Positions 1-6,725 of a stretch of 10,947 nucleotides of DNA are shown here, piece after piece. A program made the position numbers and the translations under genes. The stretch lies in contig JBOHNM010000142.1 of the NCBI GenBank assembly GCA_050730675.1, positions 1 through 10,947 on the forward strand, read 5' to 3'. How positions within the stretch are numbered: position 1 is the stretch's first letter; every line of letters starts with the position of its first letter. A model generated the notes under the pieces. That model had not been told where the DNA came from. It made no database searches and worked only from the letters and a program-made list of their open reading frames with translations. The DNA is from JBOHNM01 sp050730675 (GTDB taxonomy: Bacteria > Planctomycetota > Phycisphaerae > Phycisphaerales > UBA1924).

Positions 1-1053
1 GTGTGCGTTGGACTGGGGGCGGACGACCCCGGGCCGGCCAAGACTTTTCCGATGGACCCAGTTCTGTTGGTAGCAGGGACCGAGAAGGAGGGCGACCCCA
101 AGTGGTTCGTGGACCGCGGCGGGTTCCGTTACACGTTCGCCGATGAGGCGTCGCGGGTGAAGTTCGAGGCGTCGCCGCGGCAGTACGAGATCGCCGACGG
201 CGGTGCGTGCGCGCGGATGGGGCCGCTGAGCGGGGCGTGCTCGGTGCAGAACTGGGCGGTGCATGGGGGGACGATCTATGTGTTCGCCTCGCCGCAGTGC
301 CGCGCGGCGTTCATCAAGTCGCCGGAGAAGTATCTGGAGAGCGAAGAGCCGAAGCCGACGGTTGGTGAGAAGGAGGCGGCACGCGGGCGGGAACTGCTGG
401 AGAAGGCCGTGGTGTGGATGGGCGGGCGCGAGCGGATTGCGGCGCTGAAATCAGTGCGGGAGAGCGCGACGCGGACGGTGCAGTCGGGCGGGAAGGACTA
501 CCGGCAGCGGCAGACGGTCGAGCTGGTGATGCCCGGCGGCTACTGCAGCACGGAAGCGTGGGATGACTCGGCGTGGGCGTCGGCGTGCGAGGGGGAGCGC
601 GGGGCGGTGAAGAGCTCTCGCGGCGTCACCGAGTATGCGCCGTCGCAGGTGGCGGCGCTGCGGCGCCAGCAGGGGCATCACCCGCTGGTGATCATGGCCG
701 CGGCGGCACGGGGCGGGCTGGCGTGCGGGGCCGCTGGGAAGGATGAGCTGGACGGGGTCGCGGTCGAGCTGGTGGATGTGTGGATGAACGGTGCTGTCAC
801 GAGGATGTGGATCGATCCGGCGAGCGGGCGTGTGCTGCGGATGAGGTTTCGCGGGCGAGGGCCGAGCGCGACGATGGGGATCGTTGAATTGACAGCGACG
901 CGGTACGCATCGGCCGGGGGCGTGACGTGGCCGACCGGGTGGACGGCGAAGTTTGAGGGGAAGGATGCGCCCGACCTGGCGCGGCCCGTAGACAGCGTTG
1001 AAGTGAATGCCGACATCGACACGAAGGCGTGGTTTGCCAAGGGCGACAAGTAG
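1..1053 (+). CDS. Tandem YHS-like domain protein with a C-terminal uncharacterised domain, possibly 5'-partial
   Basis: The frame is open from the first base (GTG) to a TAG at 1051-1053. No signal peptide or ribosome site is visible, so the true start is probably upstream. The N-terminal third has two YHS-like repeats: residues 17-62 (MDPV at the start, then FRYTFADEASRVKFEASPRQY) is a degenerate copy without cysteines. Residues 65-112 (GGACARMGPLSGAC, then TIYVFASPQCRAAFIKSPEKYL) keeps cysteines at 70, 80 and 100. YHS domains are short modules often linked to metal binding, and the cysteines here could bind metal or form disulfides. Residues 125-350 form a second domain ending in beta-rich sequence (MWIDPASGRVLRMRF), loosely like periplasmic lipoprotein-carrier folds, which I cannot name firmly. 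A secreted or periplasmic role is inferred. The gene converges on the aminotransferase gene with only 14 bases between stop codons. Confidence 0.8.
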   Translation: MCVGLGADDPGPAKTFPMDPVLLVAGTEKEGDPKWFVDRGGFRYTFADEASRVKFEASPRQYEIADGGACARMGPLSGACSVQNWAVHGGTIYVFASPQCRAAFIKSPEKYLESEEPKPTVGEKEAARGRELLEKAVVWMGGRERIAALKSVRESATRTVQSGGKDYRQRQTVELVMPGGYCSTEAWDDSAWASACEGERGAVKSSRGVTEYAPSQVAALRRQQGHHPLVIMAAAARGGLACGAAGKDELDGVAVELVDVWMNGAVTRMWIDPASGRVLRMRFRGRGPSATMGIVELTATRYASAGGVTWPTGWTAKFEGKDAPDLARPVDSVEVNADIDTKAWFAKGDK

Positions 1054-1074
1054 CACTGACCGCGAGCTTACTTG
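1047..1074. terminator. Hairpin across the convergent gene junction
   Basis: CAAGTA at 1047-1052 is complementary to TACTTG at 1069-1074. The stem extends by GC/GC if T1068 is bulged. It overlaps both convergent stop codons, where a bidirectional terminator would sit. There is no following T-run on either strand, so termination is only inferred. Confidence 0.3.
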
Positions 1075-2312
1075 GCGGCGACGGGCTGGGCGCAGATGGC
1101 CCGGAGCGCGGTGGTGATGGCCTGCACATCGGCCTCGGTATTGAAGGGGCCGTAGCTGAAGCGGGTGGCGCCGTGGCGCGAGGGGTCTGCGTGGTTGGCG
1201 TCCTCGCGCGTGCCGAGGGCGGCGTGGGCGAGGGGGGCGCAGTGGAGGCCGGAGCGGGTGAGGATGTTGTGGTCGCGCTCGAGGGCCGCGCCGAGGTCGG
1301 TGGGTGAGAGGGTGTCGTGGACGATGGAGAAGACGCCGACGCGGGCCTCGGGGGTAGTGGGGCCGAGGAGGCGGAGGCCATGGGGAGCGGAGTCACCGGT
1401 GAGGGTGTCAAGGGTGAGACGGATGAGGTGGAGTTCGTGCTCGCGCGTGCGCGGGCCCTGGTCGAGGAGCCACTGGACGCCCTCGGAGAGGCCGACGATT
1501 CCCACGGCATTGTGCGAGCCGGGCTCGAAGCGGTCGGGGAGGTGGGTGGGCATGGCCTCGAGTTCGCTGCGGAAACCGGTGCCGCCCTCGCGGAGGGTGT
1601 CCATCGCGTTCTCGATGCCGGGGCGGATGTAGAGGCCGCCGGTGCCGGTGGGGCCGAGGAGGCCCTTGTGGCCGGGGAAGGCGAGGAGGTCCACGTGCAT
1701 GGCACGGACATCCACGGGGATGTGCCCGAGGGACTGGGCGGCGTCGAGGAGGAAGGTGACACCACGTTCGCGGCAGATCGCGCCGAGTTCGGCCGCGGGC
1801 TGGATGGTGCCGGTGACGTTGCTGGCGTGGTTGATGGCGACGAGGGCGGTGTGCGGCGTGAGCGCGCGGCGGAGGTCGTCGGGATCGACCAGGCCCGTGG
1901 CGGGATCGATGGGGAGGCGGGTCTGGGTGATGCGGGCGGGGTGTTGTTCCACTAAGGCGTTGAAGGGGCGGAGCGCGGAGTTGTGGTCGGCCTCGCTGGT
2001 GATGAGGTGAATCGGTGAGGTCGTCGTGCGCAGGCGGCGGTGGACGATGCCCTTGATCGCGAGGTTCATCGCGTCGGTGGTGTTGAGCGTGAAGACGACG
2101 TGCGTGGTGGGGGAGGGGGACTCGCCGTTGATGAGCGTGTTGATGCGGGCGCGGCAGCGGTCGATGAGGCGGGCGGTCTCGCGAGCCTCGGGGTAGCTGC
2201 CGCGGGCGGGGACGCCGAGCGTGCGGGCGTAGTCGGCCATGGCCTGCGCGACGGGGGGGGGCTTGGGGAAGCTGGTGGCGGCGTTGTCGAGGTAGAGGCG
2301 GGATGGGGGCAT
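1068..2312 (-). CDS. Cysteine desulfurase-like class V aminotransferase
   Basis: A complete 414-residue fold-type I PLP enzyme of the cysteine desulfurase family. It begins with the typical YLDNAATSFPKP. The region 107-112 (EADHNS) holds the histidine that stacks on PLP (H110). N165 lies in NHASNVTG, and D190 and Q193 in LLDAAQS contact the cofactor. K216 in FPGHKGLLGPTGTGGLY is the Schiff-base lysine. C358 in RSGLHCAP is the expected persulfide-forming cysteine, followed by the C-terminal TRFSYGPFNTEADV. These features match the subgroup that starts YLDNAATSFPKP (like TIGR01977) rather than canonical IscS. The likely reaction is release of sulfur from cysteine; the acceptor is unknown, and no SufE, SufU or IscU is nearby. 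The ATG start has no clear Shine-Dalgarno. The gene lies 50 bases after the stop of the 59-residue small gene on the same strand, so co-transcription with the small-gene cluster is plausible. Confidence 0.92.
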   Translation of the reverse strand: MPPSRLYLDNAATSFPKPPPVAQAMADYARTLGVPARGSYPEARETARLIDRCRARINTLINGESPSPTTHVVFTLNTTDAMNLAIKGIVHRRLRTTTSPIHLITSEADHNSALRPFNALVEQHPARITQTRLPIDPATGLVDPDDLRRALTPHTALVAINHASNVTGTIQPAAELGAICRERGVTFLLDAAQSLGHIPVDVRAMHVDLLAFPGHKGLLGPTGTGGLYIRPGIENAMDTLREGGTGFRSELEAMPTHLPDRFEPGSHNAVGIVGLSEGVQWLLDQGPRTREHELHLIRLTLDTLTGDSAPHGLRLLGPTTPEARVGVFSIVHDTLSPTDLGAALERDHNILTRSGLHCAPLAHAALGTREDANHADPSRHGATRFSYGPFNTEADVQAITTALRAICAQPVAAK

Positions 2313-2362
2313 TGGGGGATGGTATTGCGGGCGGCTTCCAACGTCTTACTTACTTCTTTGCT

Positions 2363-2542
2363 TCAGCTTCGATGCGGGTCGGTGTAATCCCGCGTCGCCG
2401 CGTGGTCGATCGTCATGACGGTGCGGCCTTGACCGTGCGTCACCGGAACCGAAACCCCGCCGTGGTTCTGGTCCACGTTCACCTGGACCACCTTGCCGAT
2501 GGCCGCGCCCCGTACATCGATGTGGCCCGCTGCTGGATCCAT
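2363..2542 (-). CDS. Small 59-residue protein with an amyloid-like motif
   Basis: A short gene read ATG at 2540-2542 to TGA at 2363-2365. Residues 8-32 align without gaps to residues 90-114 of the protein encoded just upstream, with 8 of 25 identities (G12, A13, Q20, N22, V23, N26, G28, G29 here) and most other positions conservative. The core reads QVNVDQNHGGV against QINVGHNEGGI. The composition (V, N, Q, G, alternating hydrophobic residues) is that of bacterial amyloid signalling motifs and the RHIM core. The tail, residues 33-59, contains THGQGRTVMTIDHAATRDY and is unrecognised. AGGAAGG lies 10 bases before the ATG, and only 18 bases separate it from the upstream stop. By hand count about 47 of 59 codons end in G or C, as expected for a real gene here. 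It could be an independent adaptor or regulator, or the remnant of a larger protein that began with this motif. Confidence 0.6.
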   Translation of the reverse strand: MDPAAGHIDVRGAAIGKVVQVNVDQNHGGVSVPVTHGQGRTVMTIDHAATRDYTDPHRS

Positions 2543-2560
2543 CGCAGGTGGTCCTTCCTG

Positions 2561-2905
2561 TCAGGCGTTGATGCCGCCTTCGTTGTGGCCGACGTTGATC
2601 TGCTTGGCGGTTGTCACCGTCGCCCCGCTGAGGTTCATCGAACCCAGTGTGCCGACGTTCACGGTCGCGACCTGCTGTGTGTATTCGTTCACAATCTGTT
2701 GCACCTGCGGTGCGAGTTCGGGACGGGCGCTCAGCGCCCTCTCCGCGAGGGCTTTGACTTCTGTGGGCTTGGGATCCTCCGTCCAATTCAGTGCGCCCTT
2801 GATCTTGCCCCAGGCACCTTTCGCGAGTTGCGTGGCGCCCTCTTTGGCGGCATCGACGGCGACAGCGGACAATCCGGCAACGGCGGCAGCGATGATTTCG
2901 TTCAT
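2561..2905 (-). CDS. Small helical protein with C-terminal amyloid-like motif (Bell/HeLo-like candidate)
   Basis: A 114-residue protein in two parts. Residues 1-75 are predicted helical by composition: a hydrophobic, alanine-rich start (MNEIIAAAVAGLSAVAVDAA), then an amphipathic stretch (KEGATQLAKGAWGKIKGALN) and a charged helix around 48-75. Residues 80-114 are Asn/Gly/Val/Thr-rich with two similar turns about 21 residues apart, VNVG at 82-85 and INVG at 103-106, ending GHNEGGINA. This plan, a membrane-active-looking helical domain followed by a C-terminal prion-like motif, is that of the Bell-type effectors described with bacterial amyloid signalling sequences and of fungal HeLo proteins; the assignment is inference. 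CGGAG lies 5 bases before the ATG. The ATG overlaps by ATGA the stop of the upstream HX3CX2C frame, and the 59-residue partner follows 18 bases downstream. Not a recognised named family. Confidence 0.7.
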   Translation of the reverse strand: MNEIIAAAVAGLSAVAVDAAKEGATQLAKGAWGKIKGALNWTEDPKPTEVKALAERALSARPELAPQVQQIVNEYTQQVATVNVGTLGSMNLSGATVTTAKQINVGHNEGGINA

Positions 2906-3082
2906 GGGGTCTCCGATTGTCCGAGTCTATCAGGGATATCTGTGCAGCGATCCCGAATCTCTGCGAATTCCGAATGCCGGGGCTGCTGCTCCAGGTACCC
3001 CCGCTCAAGGCAGACGGAACACACGGCAATATGCCGCAGATGCGAGTCGAGAGTCTGATCCTCAGCTGGGTTGTCGAGACAT
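2902..3082 (-). pseudogene. Possible broken small zinc-finger (HX3CX2C, anti-sigma-like) reading frame
   Basis: The frame ending TGA at 2902-2904 overlaps the next gene's ATG as ATGA, a common sign of translational coupling. Its last 60 or so codons encode QTLDSHLRHIAVCSVCLERG; HIAVCSVC fits HX3CX2C of zinc-binding anti-sigma (ZAS, zf-HC2-like) domains. No ATG opens this frame. An ATG at 3080-3082 begins MSRQPS and stops at 3062-3064, so one indel between them would join it to the finger. A GTG at 3022-3024 gives only 40 residues and loses the histidine. Third-position GC is about 60 percent, lower than in the partner genes. It may be a decayed gene, a gene with an unusual start, or chance. 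Confidence 0.3.
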
Positions 3083-3135
3083 GACCGGCTGTACCGCCGG
3101 CGGCGCGCCGAGCGAGATTCGATTATTCTCTTGTC
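2906..3135. other. Divergent upstream region between the small-gene cluster and the membrane protein
   Basis: This stretch separates the minus-strand small genes from the plus-strand membrane protein and is less GC-rich than its surroundings. Apart from the possible HX3CX2C frame, it holds a short inverted repeat CCGGC (3085-3089)/GCCGG (3096-3100) and a GGCGCGCC palindrome nearby. Promoters for both directions must lie around here, but no convincing -35/-10 pair could be picked out by eye. Confidence 0.35.
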
Positions 3136-3414
3136 ATGGACGATGGCCCGCCGCGCGATGCTCCGCGAGACTTGATCATGACCGCCGTGGCGATGGGGAT
3201 CATGGCGGCGATGGCGTTTGCGGTTGCCGCGTGGTGTGCGCAGGGGGCCGAGGCGCTGGACCACGACATCGGGACGTACGGGCGGATGCGCGGGACGACG
3301 CGGATGACGGTCTTGCTGTGGGGCGGGCTGCTTTTGAGCGGAGGGTTCGGGGCGGTGCTGGCGTGGGGTGCGCTGCGGGCGGTGTGGGCGGCCGTGAAGC
3401 AGCGGCGGGAGTGA
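3136..3414 (+). CDS. Small two-helix membrane protein, function unknown
   Basis: A 92-residue protein with a short charged N-terminus (MDDGPPRDAPRD), a first membrane segment at about 13-35 (IMTAVAMGIMAAMAFAVAAW), a polar loop with acidic and basic residues at 36-56, a second membrane segment at about 57-82 (MTVLLWGGLLLSGG and on), and a basic tail (KQRRE). The charge pattern suggests a hairpin in the inner membrane; topology is uncertain. No family is recognised. There is no Shine-Dalgarno before the ATG; a weak TATTCT at 3124-3129 lies close enough that the message could be leaderless. It is a single gene, divergent from the small-gene cluster and followed by a hairpin 6 bases after its stop. 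Confidence 0.65.
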   Translation: MDDGPPRDAPRDLIMTAVAMGIMAAMAFAVAAWCAQGAEALDHDIGTYGRMRGTTRMTVLLWGGLLLSGGFGAVLAWGALRAVWAAVKQRRE

Positions 3415-3420
3415 GGGCAT

Positions 3421-3450
3421 TCACGCCTGTGGCACTGAGGTGCGGCGTGA
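3421..3450 (+). terminator. Hairpin after the small membrane protein gene
   Basis: TCACGCC (3421-3427) pairs with GGCGTGA (3444-3450), and inside it GCAC (3432-3435) pairs with GTGC (3440-3443) around a TGAG loop; TGTG (3428-3431) is a one-sided bulge. It starts 6 bases past the stop codon. No T-run follows, so it is a terminator-like structure rather than a classical terminator. Confidence 0.4.
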
Positions 3451-3497
3451 GAAATGGAACACGCGTGTGTGTGCTTGGGCGCACAGGCTTCGGTCCG

Positions 3498-3531
3498 CCC
3501 GCCCCAACGTTCAAAGCAACGTAGGGGCGGG
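3498..3531. terminator. Long GC-rich hairpin in the convergent gap
   Basis: The left arm at 3498-3510 (ending CGCCCCAACGT) pairs with the right arm at 3519-3531 (starting ACGTAGGGGCG) around the loop TCAAAGCA. The stem is 13 positions long with one central A/A mismatch. It is followed by a smaller hairpin, CCCGGC (3535-3540)/GCCGGG (3547-3552). Lying between the convergent membrane-protein and surface-protein genes, it most likely ends transcription from one or both sides. It could also be a dispersed palindromic repeat. Confidence 0.45.
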
Positions 3532-3647
3532 GCACCCGGCAAGTAGGCCGGGAACGCGGCGCCGAGGGCAACCGCGTTCACTGGGGTGACCTCAAGTCAC
3601 ACCCTTGACGAGTTGAGCCACCATGTCGAGGGACGCTCGCCGCCGGC

Positions 3648-6600
3648 TTACGGCGTGAAGACCAGGTCGCCGGTCTCGCTGAAGCCGCGGTTGTCGACCT
3701 CGTTGAGTTCGTTGATGACGCCGCCGTTGTCGAGGAACAGGCCCAGGCGGTACGTCCCCGGCACCACCAGCGGGAGCGTGTCCCAATCGATGTTGCCGCT
3801 GACGAGGCCCGAGTCGCTGAAGCCGGCGGCGTAGGCCCGCGTGAAGACGACGATGTCGTCCGCATCACCGAGGATGTTGTTGCTGGAGAGGCGGATCTGC
3901 ACGGTGAACGGGGCGAGGGTCGCGGGGAGGCCGGCGCGGTAGAAGACGTAATCGAAGGAGGTGGTGGCGTGTGGCGCCGAGACCGAGACCGGGGTGTTGC
4001 CGGTCTGGAACCCGTCGATGGCGAGGTTGACGGGCGGGAGCGTGGCAATGGTGACGGTGGCGGCAACCGCGGGGGTGGCGACGCGGTAAAGCTCGCCGGC
4101 GCCGAAGGTCGGCGTGAGGATGACGGTGATCGGCCCGGCGCGGGCGACGACGCGCGGGGCGATGTTCACCACGACGCTCGCCTGCCCCGCGGGGATGATG
4201 ACCTGGTTCGTCAGAGCGAGGTCGGTGTCGGCGTTGCGGTAATCCAGCCCGTTGCTGGCGGTGCCGGCGATGGAGTAGTTCACCGTCAGTGGGTCGGTGG
4301 TGGGGCCGGTGCGGGTGAACCGGAACTGGCCGGGGTTGAGCGGGGTTCCCTCGCGGGTCTGTGCGGCCGCGGCGTCGGTCGCGGTGACGGTGACCAGCGG
4401 CTCATTGTCGTTGATGGTGACGGTGGCGGTGGCGGCGGCGCCGGCGCTGTAATCTACCGGCGTGATGGTGACAATGAGCGTCTCGGGGGCCTCGCCGATG
4501 ATGTCGTTGATGGGGGCGACGTTGACGACCGTGCTGGTGGCGCCCGCGGGGATCGTGACGTTGCCGGTGAGGCCGGTGAAATCCGTGCCGTCGGCGGTGC
4601 CGCTGATGGAGTAGAGGACGAAGAGGGCGCTGGTGGTGGGGCCGGTGCGGGTGAAGGTGAAGCGGCCGCCATCGGCGAGTGTCGGTGCGGTGGTTTCGGT
4701 CGCGGTCGGGTCGGTGGCGGCGACGGTGACGACGGGCTCGTTGTCGGCGATGTTGACGGTGGCGCGGTTGGTGGCGAGATTGATGGAGTAGCCGGTGCCG
4801 CGGGCGAGGGTGGCGATGACGGTCTCGGTGGGTTCGCCGGTGGTGTCGTTGTTGGGGCTGATGACGACGGTGGCGCTGAGAGCGCCGGCGGGGATCATGA
4901 CGAAGTGGCTGGTGAGGCCGAAGTCGGCGGCTTCGGTGGCGGTGCCGCTCAGCAAGTAGTTGACGACCAGCGGCGCGGTGGTGGGGCCGGTGCGGGTGAT
5001 GGTGAAGGCGCCGGTGTTGAGCGTGCCGGGGGCGGTGACCTCGGCGGCGGTGGGGTCGCTGGCGGTGATGCTGATGGTGGGGCGGACGACGATGATGCTG
5101 GCGGTGGCGGTCGCCACGGTGTTGTTGGTCTCGTTGGACTCGGTGACGTCGCCGTCGGAATCGGCCTGGGCGATGAGGTAGTAGTTGCCGCCGGGCATCC
5201 AGGTGGGGACGAGCGCGCCAGGCTGGAACTCGATGGTGAACGACCCGGTTGGCGAAACGAAGCTGCCGATGGGGACGTCGGAGGCATCGAGTGTGGAGTT
5301 AGTCGAGAGGAACATGCGGACATCGCCGATCGGGCCGCCGGAGGCGCCGCGGTTGCCGACGCGGATGAAGGGATCGAGCACATCGCCGGGGACGAGGGTG
5401 CGGGTGATGGGGAGGAGTGAGATGGTCAGGTCCGGCAGGGCCGCGGGGCCGGGGTTGGTGACGGTGGTGATCGTCGATGCCACGATGGTGTTGTTGGGTT
5501 CGTTGCTCTCGGGGACCTCGGTCAAGACGTCGAGCAGGAGCACCGTGCGGTACTGGCCGGCCGGGACGCCAGCGCCGACGGTGATCGAACCGGTGGCCAT
5601 GGTGGATGAGGCGCCGGCGACCAGCGCCGGGATGTAGCCGTTGCCGAGGAGAACGATGTCCGTGCTTGCGTCGGGGGCGCCGAGCGGTCGGAGGGCGATC
5701 GTGAAGTGGGCGACACCTGTGGCGGCGCCTCCGGCGTTGCGGATCGTGAAGGTGGGGTTGATGACCGATCCGGCGGCCATGGTCGCGGGGCCGGTGATCG
5801 TTCCCTGGAGATCGGGGCGGGCGATGGTGACGGTGACAGGCTGGACGTAGGCGTTGTTGGCCTCGTTGGTCTCGGGGAAGTCGCGGTCCCAGTCGATCAT
5901 CGAGATCAATCGGAATGTGCCGTTGGGGGTGTTGCCGGGGATGAGGAAGCTCAGCGGCGCAGTCGAGCTGGTTCCCGCGGGGAGTGTGTCGAACTGCGCG
6001 CCGGTGGGCGAAGTGACCTCGATGTCATCTTCGTTGCCCCAGATGGAGTCCACCGAGAGCGCGAAGCGGACGAGGGCGGCCTCGCCGATGGCGACCGTGC
6101 CGTTGTTGCGAGCGGTGATGGTGCCGGTGATGGTCTGGCCGGGCTGGAACGTGCCGCCGGTGATGGTGGTGGTGTTGGAGAGTTCGACGGCGGGGGCGGG
6201 GACAGTGACGACGAAGCGTGTGGGCGAGTAGAAGGTGTTGTTGGCGGAGTTGAGGTCGACGCCGCTGGGCGTCATGTGGGCGATGAGGTAGTAAATGCCG
6301 GCACGGGCCATGTTCGTATCGAGCATGAAGGTGCTGGTGGTGACGTGCTGGGAGGCGCCGATGGGGAGGCCGCCGATGGCGTTGTTGGCGCCGTTGAAGA
6401 TGACGACATCGTCGGCATCGCCGTAGGTGCTGTTGTCCGAGAGGACAATGCGGAGCGTGGCGGGGTCGGTCAGGAAGGTGCCGGCGTTGCGGTAGTTGAC
6501 CGAGGCCGTGACGGATGCGCCCTCGAAGGCGGTCATGCCGGGGAGCATGTAGACGCCGGTGATGGCGATGTCGCCGGTCATCATCTGACGCGACTCGAGT

Positions 6601-6725
6601 TCCTCGAACAGCGGCTCGTCCCGGAATGCGTCACGCAACGGACGGAAATTTCGAGCGGAGGATCGCCCGCCCGTGGCGAGGTAGGCGAGACGGGCGGGGA
6701 AAGTACCGGTGTTGTCACAACGCAT
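3648..6725 (-). CDS. Large secreted CARDB and Calx-beta repeat surface protein
   Basis: A 1025-residue extracellular protein. Residues 1-52 form the leader: a basic start and then PLFEELESRQMMTGD, a variant of the LEPR-type N-terminal signature of planctomycete surface proteins. Four CARDB-like Ig modules follow at about 52-176, 178-302, 304-422 and 430-546, recognisable by endings such as FPETNEANN, VPESNEPNN and VTESNETNN. Three Calx-beta modules come next at about 549-663, 665-775 and 777-893; the first two have RTGPTT, IPAG, GEPTET or GEAPET, and the closing DNEP. The third keeps FTRTGPTT and IPAG but lacks the acidic E..ET and final DNE. A fifth CARDB-like module at about 898-1023 ends the chain (INELNEVDNRG) without a visible anchor. 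Calx-beta domains usually bind calcium; a role in adhesion or cell-surface structure is inferred. The ATG has no clear ribosome site. Confidence 0.88.
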   Translation of the reverse strand: MRCDNTGTFPARLAYLATGGRSSARNFRPLRDAFRDEPLFEELESRQMMTGDIAITGVYMLPGMTAFEGASVTASVNYRNAGTFLTDPATLRIVLSDNSTYGDADDVVIFNGANNAIGGLPIGASQHVTTSTFMLDTNMARAGIYYLIAHMTPSGVDLNSANNTFYSPTRFVVTVPAPAVELSNTTTITGGTFQPGQTITGTITARNNGTVAIGEAALVRFALSVDSIWGNEDDIEVTSPTGAQFDTLPAGTSSTAPLSFLIPGNTPNGTFRLISMIDWDRDFPETNEANNAYVQPVTVTIARPDLQGTITGPATMAAGSVINPTFTIRNAGGAATGVAHFTIALRPLGAPDASTDIVLLGNGYIPALVAGASSTMATGSITVGAGVPAGQYRTVLLLDVLTEVPESNEPNNTIVASTITTVTNPGPAALPDLTISLLPITRTLVPGDVLDPFIRVGNRGASGGPIGDVRMFLSTNSTLDASDVPIGSFVSPTGSFTIEFQPGALVPTWMPGGNYYLIAQADSDGDVTESNETNNTVATATASIIVVRPTISITASDPTAAEVTAPGTLNTGAFTITRTGPTTAPLVVNYLLSGTATEAADFGLTSHFVMIPAGALSATVVISPNNDTTGEPTETVIATLARGTGYSINLATNRATVNIADNEPVVTVAATDPTATETTAPTLADGGRFTFTRTGPTTSALFVLYSISGTADGTDFTGLTGNVTIPAGATSTVVNVAPINDIIGEAPETLIVTITPVDYSAGAAATATVTINDNEPLVTVTATDAAAAQTREGTPLNPGQFRFTRTGPTTDPLTVNYSIAGTASNGLDYRNADTDLALTNQVIIPAGQASVVVNIAPRVVARAGPITVILTPTFGAGELYRVATPAVAATVTIATLPPVNLAIDGFQTGNTPVSVSAPHATTSFDYVFYRAGLPATLAPFTVQIRLSSNNILGDADDIVVFTRAYAAGFSDSGLVSGNIDWDTLPLVVPGTYRLGLFLDNGGVINELNEVDNRGFSETGDLVFTP
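4297..4999. repeat. Three identical 22-bp copies within the Calx-beta coding region
   Basis: Identical 22-base stretches lie at 4297-4318, 4633-4654 and 4978-4999, spaced 336 and 345 bases apart. Each encodes the TRTGPTT strand of one Calx-beta module on the minus strand. Exact nucleotide identity where flanking sequence has diverged suggests module duplication with continued exchange, or strong codon constraint. Confidence 0.75.

Noticed and set aside
2346..3029. Minus-strand open frame of 227 codons across the small-gene cluster
   Set aside because: Arginine- and glycine-rich out-of-frame product; the other minus frame here gives two proteins with a shared motif and ribosome sites.
2303..3524. 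Overlapping plus-strand frames of 251 and 343 codons through the small-gene cluster
   Set aside because: No recognisable domain and no ribosome site; they cross the convincing minus-strand genes and the membrane protein in another frame.
3969..5420. Long plus-strand open frame of 483 codons across the surface protein gene
   Set aside because: Its product is almost only Gly, Asp, Glu, Ala and Val, the expected antisense shadow of a GC-rich gene; the opposite strand encodes clear CARDB and Calx-beta domains.
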